DNA of 40,107 bases from an uncultured cyanobacterium (GTDB lineage Bacteria; Cyanobacteriota; Cyanobacteriia; PCC-6307; Cyanobiaceae), in the NCBI GenBank assembly GCA_903935205.1, contig CAIZQU010000155.1, positions 1 through 40,107 of the forward strand, in the 5' to 3' direction. The translations under genes were made by a program, and so were the position numbers. The notes beneath the pieces were generated by a model. It searched no databases and was not told the origin of the DNA. It saw only the letters and a list, made by a program, of their open reading frames with translations. Positions 1 through 9,224 of this stretch are shown piece after piece; the stretch's first letter is position 1, and each line of letters starts with the position of its first letter.

Positions 1-62
<62 letters not shown>

Positions 63-131
63 GACGCCTGCGCCCCCTTGCCGTTCAGCCCCGCTCCCCA
101 GTCCACGGGTTCCCGGTCCCCTGTCCACCCC

Positions 132-1676
132 ATGACCCCTATCCCTGCGGCGGTGACCCTGGCGGAAGCGTGTCGCTTCTGGTTTCAGCTCGGCTGGGTG
201 AGCTTCGGGGGGCCCGCCGGCCAGATCGCCCTGCTCCATCGCGAACTGGTGGAGCGGCGCCGTTGGCTGTCGGAGCGCCGCTTCCTGCATGCCCTCAACT
301 ACTGCATGCTCCTGCCGGGGCCGGAGGCGATGCAGCTGGCCACCTATCTGGGCTGGTTGATGCATGGGATACCAGGGGGATTGATCGCCGGGGGCCTGTT
401 CGTGGTCCCCTCCCTGCTGGTGCTCACCGCCCTGGCGAGCGTGTATGTGATCTGGGGCCAGCTGCCGTTGTTGGCTGCCCTGTTTGCGGCGCTCAAGCCG
501 GCGGTGCTGGCGATCGTGGTGGTGGCCGCCTGGAGGATCGGGCGTCGCACCCTGCGCACGCCGCTGCAGCTGGGGCTGGCGGTGGCGGGTTTTCTGGGCC
601 TCACCGTGGTGCGCTGGCCCTATCCGTTGCTGGTGGGTGGCGCCGCGCTGATCGGTCTGCTGGTCTGCCGTTGGCAGCCATCGTGGCTGGTGGCGCCGGG
701 GCCTGGAGCCCCCGGGCCCGCGCTCGCCGGGCCAGGGGTCCCCGGGCGAGAGGTCCTCGGGCGAGAGGTCCCCGCGCCAGTGCTCCGGCGCCCCTCGGCC
801 AGCCGGGCCGGGGCCTTCGCAGCGGAGTCGGCTCCAGGGCCGGCCTCCCCGGTGGGCCGGCTGCCGCCCCTGGATCGCAGCGCTGCCCCCGCGGCGCCGA
901 CGGCGTCGATCGAGGCGGCTGGCCGGCCAACCGCCACCCCGGCCACCGCCCTCCACGGTGATCACACTCCCAGCCCGCCCCACGCCCGCCTCTGCCTCAG
1001 GCGCCTGGCGGCCACCCTGCTGGTCTGGGGCCTGGCCCTGCTTCTGCCCCTGGCCGGCTTGACGGCGAGCGGCGGCTGGAACGGCACCCTGGCCCAGATG
1101 GCCCGTTTCTTCTGCCGGGTGGCGCTGCTCAGCTTCGGCGGGGCCTATGCGGTGCTGCCCTATGTGGCCCAGGGGGCGGTCGAGCGGTTCGGCTGGCTCT
1201 CGACCAGCCAGATGCTCGATGGTCTGGCCCTGGGCGAGACCACCCCCGGGCCGCTGATCATGGTGGTGGCCTTTGTGGCCTTCCTGGGCGGCTGGAACCA
1301 GGCCCTGGCGGCCGGCAGCCCGCCTTGGTCCCTGGCGATCGCCGCGGTGGCGGTCACGGTGTGGTTCACCTTCTTGCCCTCCTTCGGATTCATCCTGGCC
1401 GGCGGCCCCCTGGTGGAGGCCAGCCGCGGCGACCTGCGCTGGAGCGCGCCCCTCAGTGCGATCACGGCGGTGGTGGTGGGGGTGATCGCCAGCCTGGCCC
1501 TGTTCTTCGCCGCTCCGGTGCTCTGGCCGGCGGGGGCCTTCAGCCCGGCGGCGGCCCTGTGGGTGGCGGCAGCCCTGACCGTTCAGCTGCGGCTGGGTTG
1601 GAGCGTCCTGCAGGTGATCGCGGCAGCGGCGGCCCTGGGCGCGGCCTGGGCGGGCCTGGCGGCGCTGGTCTTCTGA
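132..1676 (+). CDS. chrA: chromate transporter ChrA (two-domain CHR family)
   Basis: Predicted inner-membrane chromate/sulfate-type transporter of the long-chain CHR family, about 514 residues. Two homologous hydrophobic halves are visible. The first carries the CHR hallmark SFGGPAGQ near residues 24-31, the second LLSFGGAYAVLPY near 332-344; each is followed by several membrane segments. PGPEAMQ in the first half and TTPGPLI in the second match the family's PGP motif. The halves are joined by an unusually long Pro/Ala/Gly-rich linker (about residues 187-290) that includes a 15-base tandem repeat and was probably gained locally. An upstream in-frame start at 78 exists, but the 18 extra residues are Pro/Ser-rich and lie next to the poly-C tract, so the ATG at 132 is preferred. 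CHR proteins are linked to chromate resistance; the true substrate here is inference. Confidence 0.9.
   Translation: MTPIPAAVTLAEACRFWFQLGWVSFGGPAGQIALLHRELVERRRWLSERRFLHALNYCMLLPGPEAMQLATYLGWLMHGIPGGLIAGGLFVVPSLLVLTALASVYVIWGQLPLLAALFAALKPAVLAIVVVAAWRIGRRTLRTPLQLGLAVAGFLGLTVVRWPYPLLVGGAALIGLLVCRWQPSWLVAPGPGAPGPALAGPGVPGREVLGREVPAPVLRRPSASRAGAFAAESAPGPASPVGRLPPLDRSAAPAAPTASIEAAGRPTATPATALHGDHTPSPPHARLCLRRLAATLLVWGLALLLPLAGLTASGGWNGTLAQMARFFCRVALLSFGGAYAVLPYVAQGAVERFGWLSTSQMLDGLALGETTPGPLIMVVAFVAFLGGWNQALAAGSPPWSLAIAAVAVTVWFTFLPSFGFILAGGPLVEASRGDLRWSAPLSAITAVVVGVIASLALFFAAPVLWPAGAFSPAAALWVAAALTVQLRLGWSVLQVIAAAAALGAAWAGLAALVF
729..773 (+). repeat. 15-base tandem repeat, 3 units, inside chrA linker
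   Basis: Three consecutive units (729-743, 744-758, 759-773) share the form GGGCgAGaGGTCCcC and encode the pentapeptides GPGVP, GREVL and GREVP. The period is a multiple of three, so copy-number change would keep the reading frame. It explains part of the unusual length of the linker between the two transporter halves. Confidence 0.8.
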
Positions 1677-1871
1677 GGGGTGGGGTGGCGCGCCGCCGGT
1701 GCAGCCGCCCTTTGCATCCAGGGCCGCGGGTGCCTCCAGGGCCCCGGGCTCTCTGCCTGCCTTGACGGCCGGCATCGGCCAGCCAGCCGCCCTGATCCCC
1801 GCCGCCCCCTGCGCCGGCGCCAGGGTCCCCGATCCGGCGGCCTGCAGCCCCAACCCTGCAGGGGGAATCCT

Positions 1872-4034
1872 TCAGGGTTGGGCGGCCGCCCCCATCGGTT
1901 CCGGCGGGGCGGTCCAGCCCTGTTCAAGGCGGCCCAGCTGCTGGACCAGCAGGCTGAGGAACAGGCCCACGTCGGTCACCACCCCCACCGATTCCAGGGA
2001 ACCGCGGTCGCTCAGTTTGGTGACCACCGCCGGGTTGATGTCGACGCAGACGAGCTTGACCCCGGCGGGGGTCATGTTGCCGACGCCGATGGCATGCAGC
2101 ATCGAGGAGAGCATCAGGACCATGTCGGCGCCTGCGAGGGCCCTGGCGTAGGCGGCCTGGGCGGCGATCAGGTCCATTTCGGTGTCGGGCAGGGGGCCGT
2201 CGTCGCGGATCGAGCCGGCCAGCACGAAGGGAACCCTGTGCTGCACGCAGGCGTGGAAGATGCCCTGCCGCAGCACCCCCTGGGCCACCGCCTCCGCCAG
2301 GCCACCGCAGCGGCGGATCGTGTTGATCGCCTGGAGGTGATGGCGGTGGCCGCCATGGACCGCGACCCCCTGCTGCAGATCCACCCCCAGGGAGGTGCCC
2401 ATCAGGGCCTGCTCGACATCGTGAACGGCGATGGCATTACCGCCCAGCAGCGCCTGCACGTAGCCCTCGCGCACCAGCCGAGTCAGGTGCACGCCACCAC
2501 CGGTGTGGATCACCACCGGGCCGGCCACCACCACCACCTTGCCGCCACGATCGCGGATGCGCCTCCATTCCCAGGCGATCTGCTCAACCACCAGCTCCAC
2601 CCGCCGCTCGCTGGACACGCCGGCGCCCATGAAGGAGAAGTCGGTCTGCCGGGTCTCCCGCCCCTCCCGGGGCTGATCGCGGCGGATGGTGCGCAGGCCC
2701 TCCACGCCCACCACCACCGAGTCTCCGCAGCGAAGGTCGCGCAGCAGACGGCATTCCACCCGCTGTCCAGGCCCCTTCGGCTCGCTGCCGCCGACCACCA
2801 CCAGGGCGCTATCCATGCGCTGGCCTTCCACCCGCAACCAGCGCCCCCCGATCCGCACGTCGGTGGGATAGATGGTGCTGACGTAGAAGTCGTCCGGGGC
2901 CACCCCGGCCTGTTCGACCGTGGCCAGGGCCGCGTCTCGGTCGCCGTCGTCGCCGCTGTCGGCACCCATGGCGATCAGCTCGGCCATCAGATCGCCCAGC
3001 ACCGCGCCGTTGGGGGCCGTGACCCGGATCGCGGCGCTGGAGGGGCTGTGGCGCTGCTGACCGAGGGTGAAGTCGAGCACCTGGAAGCTGCCGCCCGCTT
3101 CAACGATCTGATCGAGGGCGCGGTTGATCAGGCCGGTGTCGAGCAGATGGCCCTGGAGGCGCACGGTGCGGCTCAGATCGGGGATGGGGGCGGCGGTGGT
3201 GGTGGGCAGGCGGGGTTCATCCAGGCGCAGGGTGAGGCATTTGGCCGCGCCGCCGGCCTTGAGAAATTCACCCAGGGGTGTTTCCAGCACGGTGAATCCC
3301 CGTGCCTCAAGCTGCTGGCGCAGGCTGGCGCTGGCCTGGTTGAGCAGCACCGCGTCGCCCAGGTTGACGGCATTGCAGGCAAAGGCCAGGGCATCGGCCT
3401 CGCCGACCGCCAAGCGCTTGGCGGCGGGGAGGCGCGACTCGATCAGGCGGTTGGAATAGAAATCGAAGGCCGGCGGGTAATAGAGAAGCGTGCCATCGCT
3501 GAGCGGGCAGAAGCAGGTATCGAGGTGATAGAAGCGCTCATCGATCAGCCGCAGCGACAGCACCTCCACCCCCAGGCTCCGGGCCAGCAGCGGGTGGGCC
3601 GCGAGCTCGGAACGGAAGCCGTAGCCCGCCCAGAGCCAGCCACCCCCGCGGTCGAGCAGGGCGTCACCGGCCCCCTCGAAGGGCAGGTCCTGGGGAAGCT
3701 GCACCACCTGAAAGCCCCGGCTTTCCAACCAGCGGCCGAACCAGGGCTCCTCCCCCTGCCGTTCCGGATGGAAGAAGCGGGCCAGCACGGCGGTGTTCTC
3801 GACCACCACGGCGGCATTGGCGGTGAAGACCAGATCGGGCAATCCAGGCTGCGGCTCGATCAGCTCCACCCGGCCCCGCTGCTGCAGCAGTGCGCACAAC
3901 CCCTGCCACTGGTCCATGGCCAGCGCCTTGGAGGAGCGATGAAGATTTCCCTCCATCCAGGGGTTGATCACGTAATCGACGTCGTAGTGGCTGGGTGCGC
4001 ACATCAGGATCCGGGGTTCAGCCATCGATGCCAT
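1872..4034 (-). CDS. agrE: arginine dihydrolase / ornithine cyclodeaminase-type bifunctional enzyme (AgrE/ArgZ)
   Basis: About 720 residues, the usual size of cyanobacterial AgrE/ArgZ. The N-terminal half is an amidinotransferase-fold arginine dihydrolase, which converts arginine to ornithine, CO2 and two ammonia (established for the family). The C-terminal half is the LOR/SDH-type domain, which in Anabaena AgrE makes proline from ornithine. Visible catalytic elements are N73 in FTANAAV, FEGAGDALL with E120 and D124, H170 and D172 in YHLDTCF, and the nucleophile Cys266 in GGAAKCLTL. The C-terminal part carries GGGVHLTRLVREGYVQALLG and the tail typical of the family. A second in-frame ATG lies three codons in (4025); neither has a clear Shine-Dalgarno sequence. 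The gene stands alone, convergent with chrA. Likely role: mobilising nitrogen from arginine or cyanophycin breakdown. Confidence 0.94.
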   Translation of the reverse strand: MASMAEPRILMCAPSHYDVDYVINPWMEGNLHRSSKALAMDQWQGLCALLQQRGRVELIEPQPGLPDLVFTANAAVVVENTAVLARFFHPERQGEEPWFGRWLESRGFQVVQLPQDLPFEGAGDALLDRGGGWLWAGYGFRSELAAHPLLARSLGVEVLSLRLIDERFYHLDTCFCPLSDGTLLYYPPAFDFYSNRLIESRLPAAKRLAVGEADALAFACNAVNLGDAVLLNQASASLRQQLEARGFTVLETPLGEFLKAGGAAKCLTLRLDEPRLPTTTAAPIPDLSRTVRLQGHLLDTGLINRALDQIVEAGGSFQVLDFTLGQQRHSPSSAAIRVTAPNGAVLGDLMAELIAMGADSGDDGDRDAALATVEQAGVAPDDFYVSTIYPTDVRIGGRWLRVEGQRMDSALVVVGGSEPKGPGQRVECRLLRDLRCGDSVVVGVEGLRTIRRDQPREGRETRQTDFSFMGAGVSSERRVELVVEQIAWEWRRIRDRGGKVVVVAGPVVIHTGGGVHLTRLVREGYVQALLGGNAIAVHDVEQALMGTSLGVDLQQGVAVHGGHRHHLQAINTIRRCGGLAEAVAQGVLRQGIFHACVQHRVPFVLAGSIRDDGPLPDTEMDLIAAQAAYARALAGADMVLMLSSMLHAIGVGNMTPAGVKLVCVDINPAVVTKLSDRGSLESVGVVTDVGLFLSLLVQQLGRLEQGWTAPPEPMGAAAQP

Positions 4035-4892
4035 CCGCGCAGGGTGGATGGATCGTCACCCGGATTCGGCAGGGACGGGGTTCAGGGCGCACCGCTCGGT
4101 GGTTCGCGGCGTCGGGGTGCAGGCCAGCGTGGCAGGGGCGGCGCGGTGCGGGCCGCTGGTTCCACGCATCGGATAGGCGAAGGGGACCCATCGGCAGGCC
4201 TCACGCTGATGTTCACCTTGTCGTCTGCGCCCGCCGCCCATGGTGGTCGCCGTTGGCAGGCGGCCGTCGAACGGGGCACGGCTGCTGCGGTCGCTGCTGG
4301 CGTCGGCAACGCAAAGGAGCGTTGGTTGCTGCCAGCCAGGTGGGTCGATCAGGGCTGATGAACGATCTGGCCTTGCCTTGCAAGAGCCCCAGCGATGGTG
4401 GTTTGAGCCGGAGCTGGATCGGGCCTGGATGCGGTGTTGGAGCGGATCGATCCGGCCGCAGCTGTGATCATCAACCTTGCCTGCGCCGATCCCTTGCCAT
4501 CTCCACGATCCTGGCGCCAGGGCAGCGGGTTGCAGGGGCCAGCAAAGGGCCTCTTCTCATCTGCAGCAGGCCTGCTGCACCATACGGCGCCACATCCGCT
4601 GCTCCAGGGGGCGATCCGGTTGCCCTTCAGCCAGGGCTGCCATTCGCCCTGTTGGACCAGCCGCGGCTGGCGCCAGGCTTGGGCTCCATCCCTACTGATC
4701 AAGCGGTCTGTGCAACGCCGCTAAGGGGCAGAAAGCGTGGTCGGCTGTTGGTCCGGGGCGAAGAAGCGACCAGAATGGGCCGCCATGGCAACCGCCTTGC
4801 AAAAATCTGCGCTAGATCAACAGCTTGATTCGCCAACATGGCCCGTTGCCGATGGCGTAAGATGAATCCATCCACCGTCTTGGGGACTACGG
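4035..4892. other. intergenic region without a convincing gene; divergent promoters of agrE and cyAbrB
   Basis: Open frames exist on both strands, but their translations are arginine-, proline- and glycine-rich, with no domain, membrane segment or ribosome-binding site. Base composition is less biased than the flanking genes. The only signals seen are close to the cyAbrB start: an inverted repeat ATCAA-CAGC-TTGAT (4816-4829) and a -10-like TAAGAT at 4858-4863. Possibly long leaders or decayed gene remnants. Confidence 0.5.
4816..4863 (+). promoter_or_regulatory. candidate operator and -10 element upstream of cyAbrB
   Basis: A perfect 5-base-arm inverted repeat (ATCAA, spacer CAGC, TTGAT) at 4816-4829 precedes TAAGAT at 4858-4863, which matches the -10 consensus at four of six bases. 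No -35 box is found at the proper spacing. Transcription would start about 25 bases before the ATG. The arrangement would suit a regulator binding just upstream of the promoter, perhaps autoregulation; this is inference. Confidence 0.3.
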
Positions 4893-5285
4893 ATGTCTGA
4901 ACAAACCATGCTGACCGGCGCCGAGCTGCTCAGTCGTGTCAAGGAGTTGGGTGATGCGCCCAAGTCTGAGCTGGTGCGCCGCTGTGGTTACGTGAGCACC
5001 AAAAAGGACGGCAGCGAGCGGCTCAACTTCACCGCTTTCTACGAAGCGTTGTTGGAAGCCAAGGGCATGCAACTGGGTGAAAGCTCCCGTGCGCCCAAGC
5101 GCCGTGGTCGGGAGCCCAGCTTCCAGACCCGTGTGCAGTTCAACGGCAACCTGATGGTCGGCAGCACCTACACCAGCCAGTTGGGTCTCAAGCCGGGCGA
5201 CACCTTCGAGATTCGCCTCGGCCGCAAGAACATCCAGCTGATTCCTGTCGGCGAGGGCGCCGCTGATCTGCAGCCGGTCTCCTGA
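4893..5285 (+). CDS. cyAbrB-type transcriptional regulator
   Basis: A 130-residue protein of the cyanobacterial AbrB family (cyAbrB), in which the AbrB-like DNA-binding domain is C-terminal. The N-terminal part LTGAELLSRVKELGDAPKSE followed by the CGYVSTKKDGSERLNF segment is characteristic. The basic stretch APKRRGREPSF leads into the C-terminal fold ending GDTFEIRLGRKNIQLIPV. Family members are global regulators of nitrogen and carbon metabolism in Synechocystis and others. The start ATG is the first in frame. It is convergent with folP, with only two bases between the stops. Which of the two cyAbrB clades it belongs to was not determined. Confidence 0.93.
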   Translation: MSEQTMLTGAELLSRVKELGDAPKSELVRRCGYVSTKKDGSERLNFTAFYEALLEAKGMQLGESSRAPKRRGREPSFQTRVQFNGNLMVGSTYTSQLGLKPGDTFEIRLGRKNIQLIPVGEGAADLQPVS

Positions 5286-5287
5286 TC

Positions 5288-6109
5288 TCAGGTTGGGGCG
5301 GCGGTCCCGGCTTCGCGCAGGGCCGCCGCCATCCGCACCACCTGCACGATCGGACCCACATCGTGCACCCGCAGCACGGCCGCTCCGGCCAACACCGCCT
5401 GACCGCAGACCGCGGCGGTACCCCAGAGTCGAGCCCTGGGACGCTCCTCCGCCAGCACCGCGCCGATGAAGCGCTTGCGTGAGGGTCCCACCAGCAGCGG
5501 CCACCCATCCTCGGCCAGCTCCGCCAACCGGGCCAACAGCGACAGGTTCTGGGAGGTGGTCTTGGCAAAGCCCAGCCCCGGATCCCAGATCAATCGTTCC
5601 GGGCGCACCCCCGCCGCCAGGGCCCGGTCGCTGGCCTGCCGCAGCTCCTGGCGCACCTCCGTCACCACATCGCCGTAAACCGCGAGCCGGTCCATGCTGC
5701 GGCTGTCTCCACGGCTGTGCATCAGCACGTAGGGGCAATCCGCCGCCGCCACCACCTTGAGCAGGTCCGGATCCCGGCGGCCGCCACTGACGTCGTTGAT
5801 CCAGTCGGCGCCGGCCGCCAATGCCGCCTCCGCCACCTCGGCCCAATAGGTATCCACCGACAGAACCAGTTCCGGGTGGGCCTGGCGGATCTCCCGCAAC
5901 GCCGGCAGCAACCGAGCCAGCTCCGCCGCTGCACCTACCTCCACCGCTCCCGGCCGGGTGCTTTGACCCCCCAGATCCAGCACCGCCGCCCCCTCGGCCA
6001 CCATGCGCGTGGCGACCCGCAAGGCCCGCTGAGGCTGGTCGAGGCGGCCGCCATCACTGAAGGAATCCGGGGTGAGGTTGAGGATCCCCATCACCCGGGG
6101 GTGCGTCAC
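5288..6109 (-). CDS. folP: dihydropteroate synthase
   Basis: Condenses 6-hydroxymethyl-7,8-dihydropterin diphosphate with p-aminobenzoate in folate synthesis. From the chosen start it has 273 residues, normal for the family. Seen in order: MGILNLTPDSFSDGG at the N terminus, GGQSTRPGA near 46-54 (the family usually has Glu where this has Gln), SVDTYWAEVAEAAL, INDVSGG, LIWDPGLGFAKT and VGPSRKRFIG. The frame stays open to a GTG at 6241, but the GTG at 6109 is preferred. It is preceded by GGGGAG at Shine-Dalgarno distance, and homology begins right after it. The extra 44 upstream codons are Gly/Pro/Ala-rich. It lies downstream of tpiA on the same strand with a 140-base gap, so the two could be co-transcribed. 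Confidence 0.93.
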   Translation of the reverse strand: MTHPRVMGILNLTPDSFSDGGRLDQPQRALRVATRMVAEGAAVLDLGGQSTRPGAVEVGAAAELARLLPALREIRQAHPELVLSVDTYWAEVAEAALAAGADWINDVSGGRRDPDLLKVVAAADCPYVLMHSRGDSRSMDRLAVYGDVVTEVRQELRQASDRALAAGVRPERLIWDPGLGFAKTTSQNLSLLARLAELAEDGWPLLVGPSRKRFIGAVLAEERPRARLWGTAAVCGQAVLAGAAVLRVHDVGPIVQVVRMAAALREAGTAAPT

Positions 6110-6249
6110 GGTGCATCTCCCCGGGGGCCAATCCCCGGCGGTCGCAGGGCCGGCATAACCGGCGCCTGGACCTGCAGGGGGAACCTGCCCGCCGGCAGGG
6201 CCGCCGCCGAACCAGTTCGCCAGCGAAGCCGGGCGTGCCACCCGACGGC

Positions 6250-6996
6250 TCAGGCCGCTGCCGCCACCGGCACCTGGTAATTGGCGATCCGGGCAAAACC
6301 CTTGGGATTGAGGGAAGCGCCACCCACCAGCACGCCATCGATGTCCGACTGGGCCATCAGTTCATCGATGCTGGCCTCGTTCACCGAGCCGCCGTATTGC
6401 ACCACCACGTCGGGGTTGCCGACCCAGCCGCGGATCAGGCCACAGATCCGATTGGCCTCGATGGAGGCACAGGTCTTGCCGGTGCCGATCGCCCAGATCG
6501 GCTCATAGGCCACGATCAACCGCAGCGGATCGATCCCTTCGAGCCCCTGTTCCACCTGGCGATGGATCACCCGCTCGGTTTCGCGGGCCTCCCGCTGGTC
6601 AAGGCTCTCGCCCACGCAGAGGATCGGAATCAGACCGTGCTCCTGGGCGGAGCGGGCGCGCAGATTGATCTGTTCGTCGGTTTCGCTGTAGTACTTGCGC
6701 GGTTCGCTGTGGCCGACGATCGCGTGGGTCACGCCATGCTCCAGCAGCATCGGCGCAGAGATCATGCCGGTGTAAGCCCCTTTGTCCTCCCAGTGAACGT
6801 TCTGGGCGGCGATGCAGACGCCCGTGCCCTGCAGGGCTGCGGCCACGGTGGCGATGGCGGTGAAAGGTGGCGCCACCAGCACCTGGCGGTCTCGGGGCAG
6901 GTCGGCCACCAGGGGACGGAAGGCCTCGGTGTAGGCCTGCGCTTCGGCGCAGGTCATGTGCATCTTCCAGTTCCCGGCGATCACGGTCCTACGCAC
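6250..6996 (-). CDS. tpiA: triosephosphate isomerase
   Basis: Interconverts dihydroxyacetone phosphate and glyceraldehyde 3-phosphate in the Calvin cycle and glycolysis. Length 248 residues, normal. Catalytic residues are in place: N9 and K11 in AGNWKM, H96 in [14 protein letters not shown]165 in [12 protein letters not shown]. The phosphate-binding YGGSV and [10 protein letters not shown] motifs are near the C terminus. The start codon is GTG at 6996 and places NWK at the expected distance. folP follows on the same strand. The gene is preceded by about 76 bases separating it from the S4-domain gene. Confidence 0.97.
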   Translation of the reverse strand: MRRTVIAGNWKMHMTCAEAQAYTEAFRPLVADLPRDRQVLVAPPFTAIATVAAALQGTGVCIAAQNVHWEDKGAYTGMISAPMLLEHGVTHAIVGHSEPRKYYSETDEQINLRARSAQEHGLIPILCVGESLDQREARETERVIHRQVEQGLEGIDPLRLIVAYEPIWAIGTGKTCASIEANRICGLIRGWVGNPDVVVQYGGSVNEASIDELMAQSDIDGVLVGGASLNPKGFARIANYQVPVAAAA

Positions 6997-7072
6997 CGGC
7001 GTCCCCTCTTGAGCGAATGTGTGGAAAAGGCTAAAACCTCGGCGACCCCTCCTCCGTTCACCGCAACCTTCG

Positions 7073-7294
7073 CTAGTGGGCTGGAGGCGCTAAGGGGCTG
7101 GAGGCCCCGCGGGGCTGCACGATCCGCTCGACGCCGTCGATCTCCACCGCATCACCCACCGCCAGCTGGCGGCCACGGCGGATCTCGATCGCCCCATTGA
7201 CCTTGACATCCCCGCGCTGGATGCGCTGCTTGGCCTCGCCGCCGGTGCCGGCCAGGCCGTGCCATTTGAGGTATTGATCCAGTTTGATCGCCAT
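7073..7294 (-). CDS. small S4-domain RNA-binding protein
   Basis: A 73-residue protein consisting essentially of one S4 RNA-binding domain, as in the YbcJ-like family. It begins with [13 protein letters not shown] and continues with [13 protein letters not shown] (the alpha-L turn) and [11 protein letters not shown]. An upstream in-frame start would add 18 residues (to 7348), but it overlaps the divergent ABC transporter start, and homology begins at the ATG at 7294. The exact role of these short S4 proteins is not well defined; ribosome or structured-RNA binding is likely. It is divergently arranged with the exporter at 7339, with only 44 bases between starts, so both promoters must be within or just beside the genes. 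Confidence 0.9.
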   Translation of the reverse strand: MAIKLDQYLKWHGLAGTGGEAKQRIQRGDVKVNGAIEIRRGRQLAVGDAVEIDGVERIVQPRGASSPLAPPAH

Positions 7295-7338
7295 CGCTCG
7301 CCAACGGACTGCGCGAAGCCCAGGACTACGCTGCGCTG

Positions 7339-9078
7339 ATGCTCGCACCTTCGCCGGCCGGGTTCCGTCGTCTCTGGCCGCTGCTGCAACCCCACCGGCC
7401 CCGGCTGCTGGCCGGCGGGTTTTGCATGGTCGTGTTCGTGGCCTGCTGGCCCCTGCTCGCCTCCCTGGCCGGTCGCCTGATCCCCGCCATCGGCGAGGGG
7501 GATCTGCCGGCGGTGCTCCGCAACATCGGTGCCGCCCTGGCGGTGTTCCTGGTTCAGAAGGCCGCCCAGTTCGGCCAGGACACGTTGCTGGCCGGCCCCG
7601 CCCTGGCCGTGAGCCAGGACCTGCGCCGCCAGCTGTTCGCCCGCCTGCAACGGCTCGACTTCGGCGCCCTGGAGAAACTCTCCGCCGGCGATCTCACCTA
7701 CCGCCTCACCGAAGACGCCGATCGGGTCGGCGAGGTGATCTACAAGACCCTTCAGGACAGCACCCCCAGCGCCCTGCAGCTGCTGGCGGTGCTCGGCTAC
7801 ATGCTCTGGCTCGACTGGCCCCTGGCCCTGGCCACCCTGCTGCTGGCGCCGGTGGTGGCGGTGCTGGTCAGCCTGTTCGGAGCGCGGGTGATGGGCGCCG
7901 CCGAACGGAGCCAGAAGCAGGTGAGCGAGCTGGCGTCCCTGCTCGGCGAGGCGATCGGCGGCCTGCCCCTGGTGCGGGCCTTCGCGGCTGAACCCTGGTT
8001 GCAACAGCGCTTTGATGCTGAGGTCGACCTGCACCGCCGGGCCCGGTACCGCACCCTGCGGCTGCTGGCCCTGCAGCACCCGGTGGTGGGCTTCATCGAG
8101 GCTGCGGGAATCCTGGCGGTGCTGCTGATCGGTGCCGCCCGCATCCAGAGCGGTGGGCTGAGCGGGGCGGGGTTCAGCAGCTTCGTGGCGGCCCTGCTGA
8201 TGCTGATCGATCCGATCGCCCACCTCACCACCAACTACAACGAATTCCAGCAGGGTCAGGCTTCGCTGCGGCGGCTGCGGGCCATCGAGGCCGAGCCGGT
8301 CGAACCCCCCGACAGACCCGGTGCCAGGCCCCTGGGTCAGGTGCGGGGCGAGCTGGTGCTGGAGGGCGTGAGCTTCGCCTACACCCCCGCCAAGCCCGTG
8401 CTCCACGACCTTTCCCTGCGGATTGCTCCAGGCCAGGTGGTGGCCCTGGTGGGTCCCTCCGGCGCCGGCAAGAGCACCCTGTTTTCTCTGCTGCTGCGCT
8501 TCAACACCGCCCAGCGGGGTCGGGTGCTGCTCGATGGGCAGGATCTGGCCGATCTTCAGGCCCGCCAACTGCGCCGTGCCATCGCCCTGGTGCCCCAGCA
8601 GAGCCGGGTCTTTTCCGGCACGATCGCCGAGGCGATCGCCTTCGGTCGCCCCGCCAGCGCCTCCCAGATCCGCGAGGCGGCGCGCCTGGCCAATGCCGAT
8701 GGCTTCATCGACGCCCTCCCCGGCGGCTTCGAGGCCCGCCTGGAGGAGGGTGGCAGCAACCTCTCCGGCGGCCAGCTGCAACGGCTGGCCATCGCCCGGG
8801 CGGTGCTCGGCAATCCGGCGGTGCTGCTGCTCGATGAGGCCACCAGCGCCCTGGATGCGGAGGCTGAGGAGGCGGTGCAACGGGGGCTGGAGCAGGCCAT
8901 GGCCGGCCGCACCGTGCTGGTGATCGCCCACCGGCTCAGCACCGTGCAGGAGGCGGACCGGATTCTGCTGTTGGAGGCCGGCCGGATCGTTGAGGAAGGC
9001 AGCCACGACAGCCTGATGGCCCGGGGCGGCCGTTACAGGGATCTCTGCCAGCGGCAGCTGATTCGCATCGAGGGCTGA
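7339..9078 (+). CDS. ABC-type exporter, fused membrane and ATPase domains
   Basis: A half-size ABC exporter of 579 residues. Six predicted membrane segments lie in residues ~20-320, including an amphipathic coupling region (GDLTYRLTEDADRV). The nucleotide-binding domain has Walker A GPSGAGKST (372-380), Q-loop VPQQSR, signature LSGGQ (475-479), Walker B LLLLDE with DEATSALD (about 496-505) and the H-loop IAHRLST (His531). It belongs to the MsbA/ATM/MDR-like class that dimerises to export lipids, peptides or drugs; cyanobacterial and plastid relatives exist (ABCB29-like). The substrate cannot be told from sequence. It starts at an ATG 44 bases from the divergent S4-domain gene, and a 146-base gap follows before the DUF6447 gene. 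Confidence 0.93.
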   Translation: MLAPSPAGFRRLWPLLQPHRPRLLAGGFCMVVFVACWPLLASLAGRLIPAIGEGDLPAVLRNIGAALAVFLVQKAAQFGQDTLLAGPALAVSQDLRRQLFARLQRLDFGALEKLSAGDLTYRLTEDADRVGEVIYKTLQDSTPSALQLLAVLGYMLWLDWPLALATLLLAPVVAVLVSLFGARVMGAAERSQKQVSELASLLGEAIGGLPLVRAFAAEPWLQQRFDAEVDLHRRARYRTLRLLALQHPVVGFIEAAGILAVLLIGAARIQSGGLSGAGFSSFVAALLMLIDPIAHLTTNYNEFQQGQASLRRLRAIEAEPVEPPDRPGARPLGQVRGELVLEGVSFAYTPAKPVLHDLSLRIAPGQVVALVGPSGAGKSTLFSLLLRFNTAQRGRVLLDGQDLADLQARQLRRAIALVPQQSRVFSGTIAEAIAFGRPASASQIREAARLANADGFIDALPGGFEARLEEGGSNLSGGQLQRLAIARAVLGNPAVLLLDEATSALDAEAEEAVQRGLEQAMAGRTVLVIAHRLSTVQEADRILLLEAGRIVEEGSHDSLMARGGRYRDLCQRQLIRIEG

Positions 9079-9224
9079 CCAGGTGGCGTTGCCGGCCCAC
9101 GGATCAAAACCCGACCCTTGGCGGCTTGGTCAGAATCCGGCCGGCTCAACCCTGAAGAGATGGGGGATCGCTGATCGGTGTTGTCGACCATCCCTACAGT
9201 AAGCGGGTTCCTTCAGGCTTGATT

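Noticed and set aside
1680-4358. Plus-strand 892-codon frame opposite agrE
   Set aside because: It is the His/Gln/Gly-rich antisense shadow of agrE, typical in high-GC DNA.
3995-4828. Long plus-strand frame (277 codons) in the agrE-cyAbrB gap
   Set aside because: The translation is Arg/Gly/Pro-rich with no domain, starts inside agrE and lacks a ribosome-binding site.
6110-6241. 44-codon N-terminal extension of folP to the GTG at 6241
   Set aside because: The extension is low complexity and the downstream GTG has a strong Shine-Dalgarno and the family N terminus.
7090-9006. Minus-strand 638-codon frame opposite the ABC exporter
   Set aside because: The translation is Gln/Gly/His-rich without domains; the plus strand has all ABC motifs.
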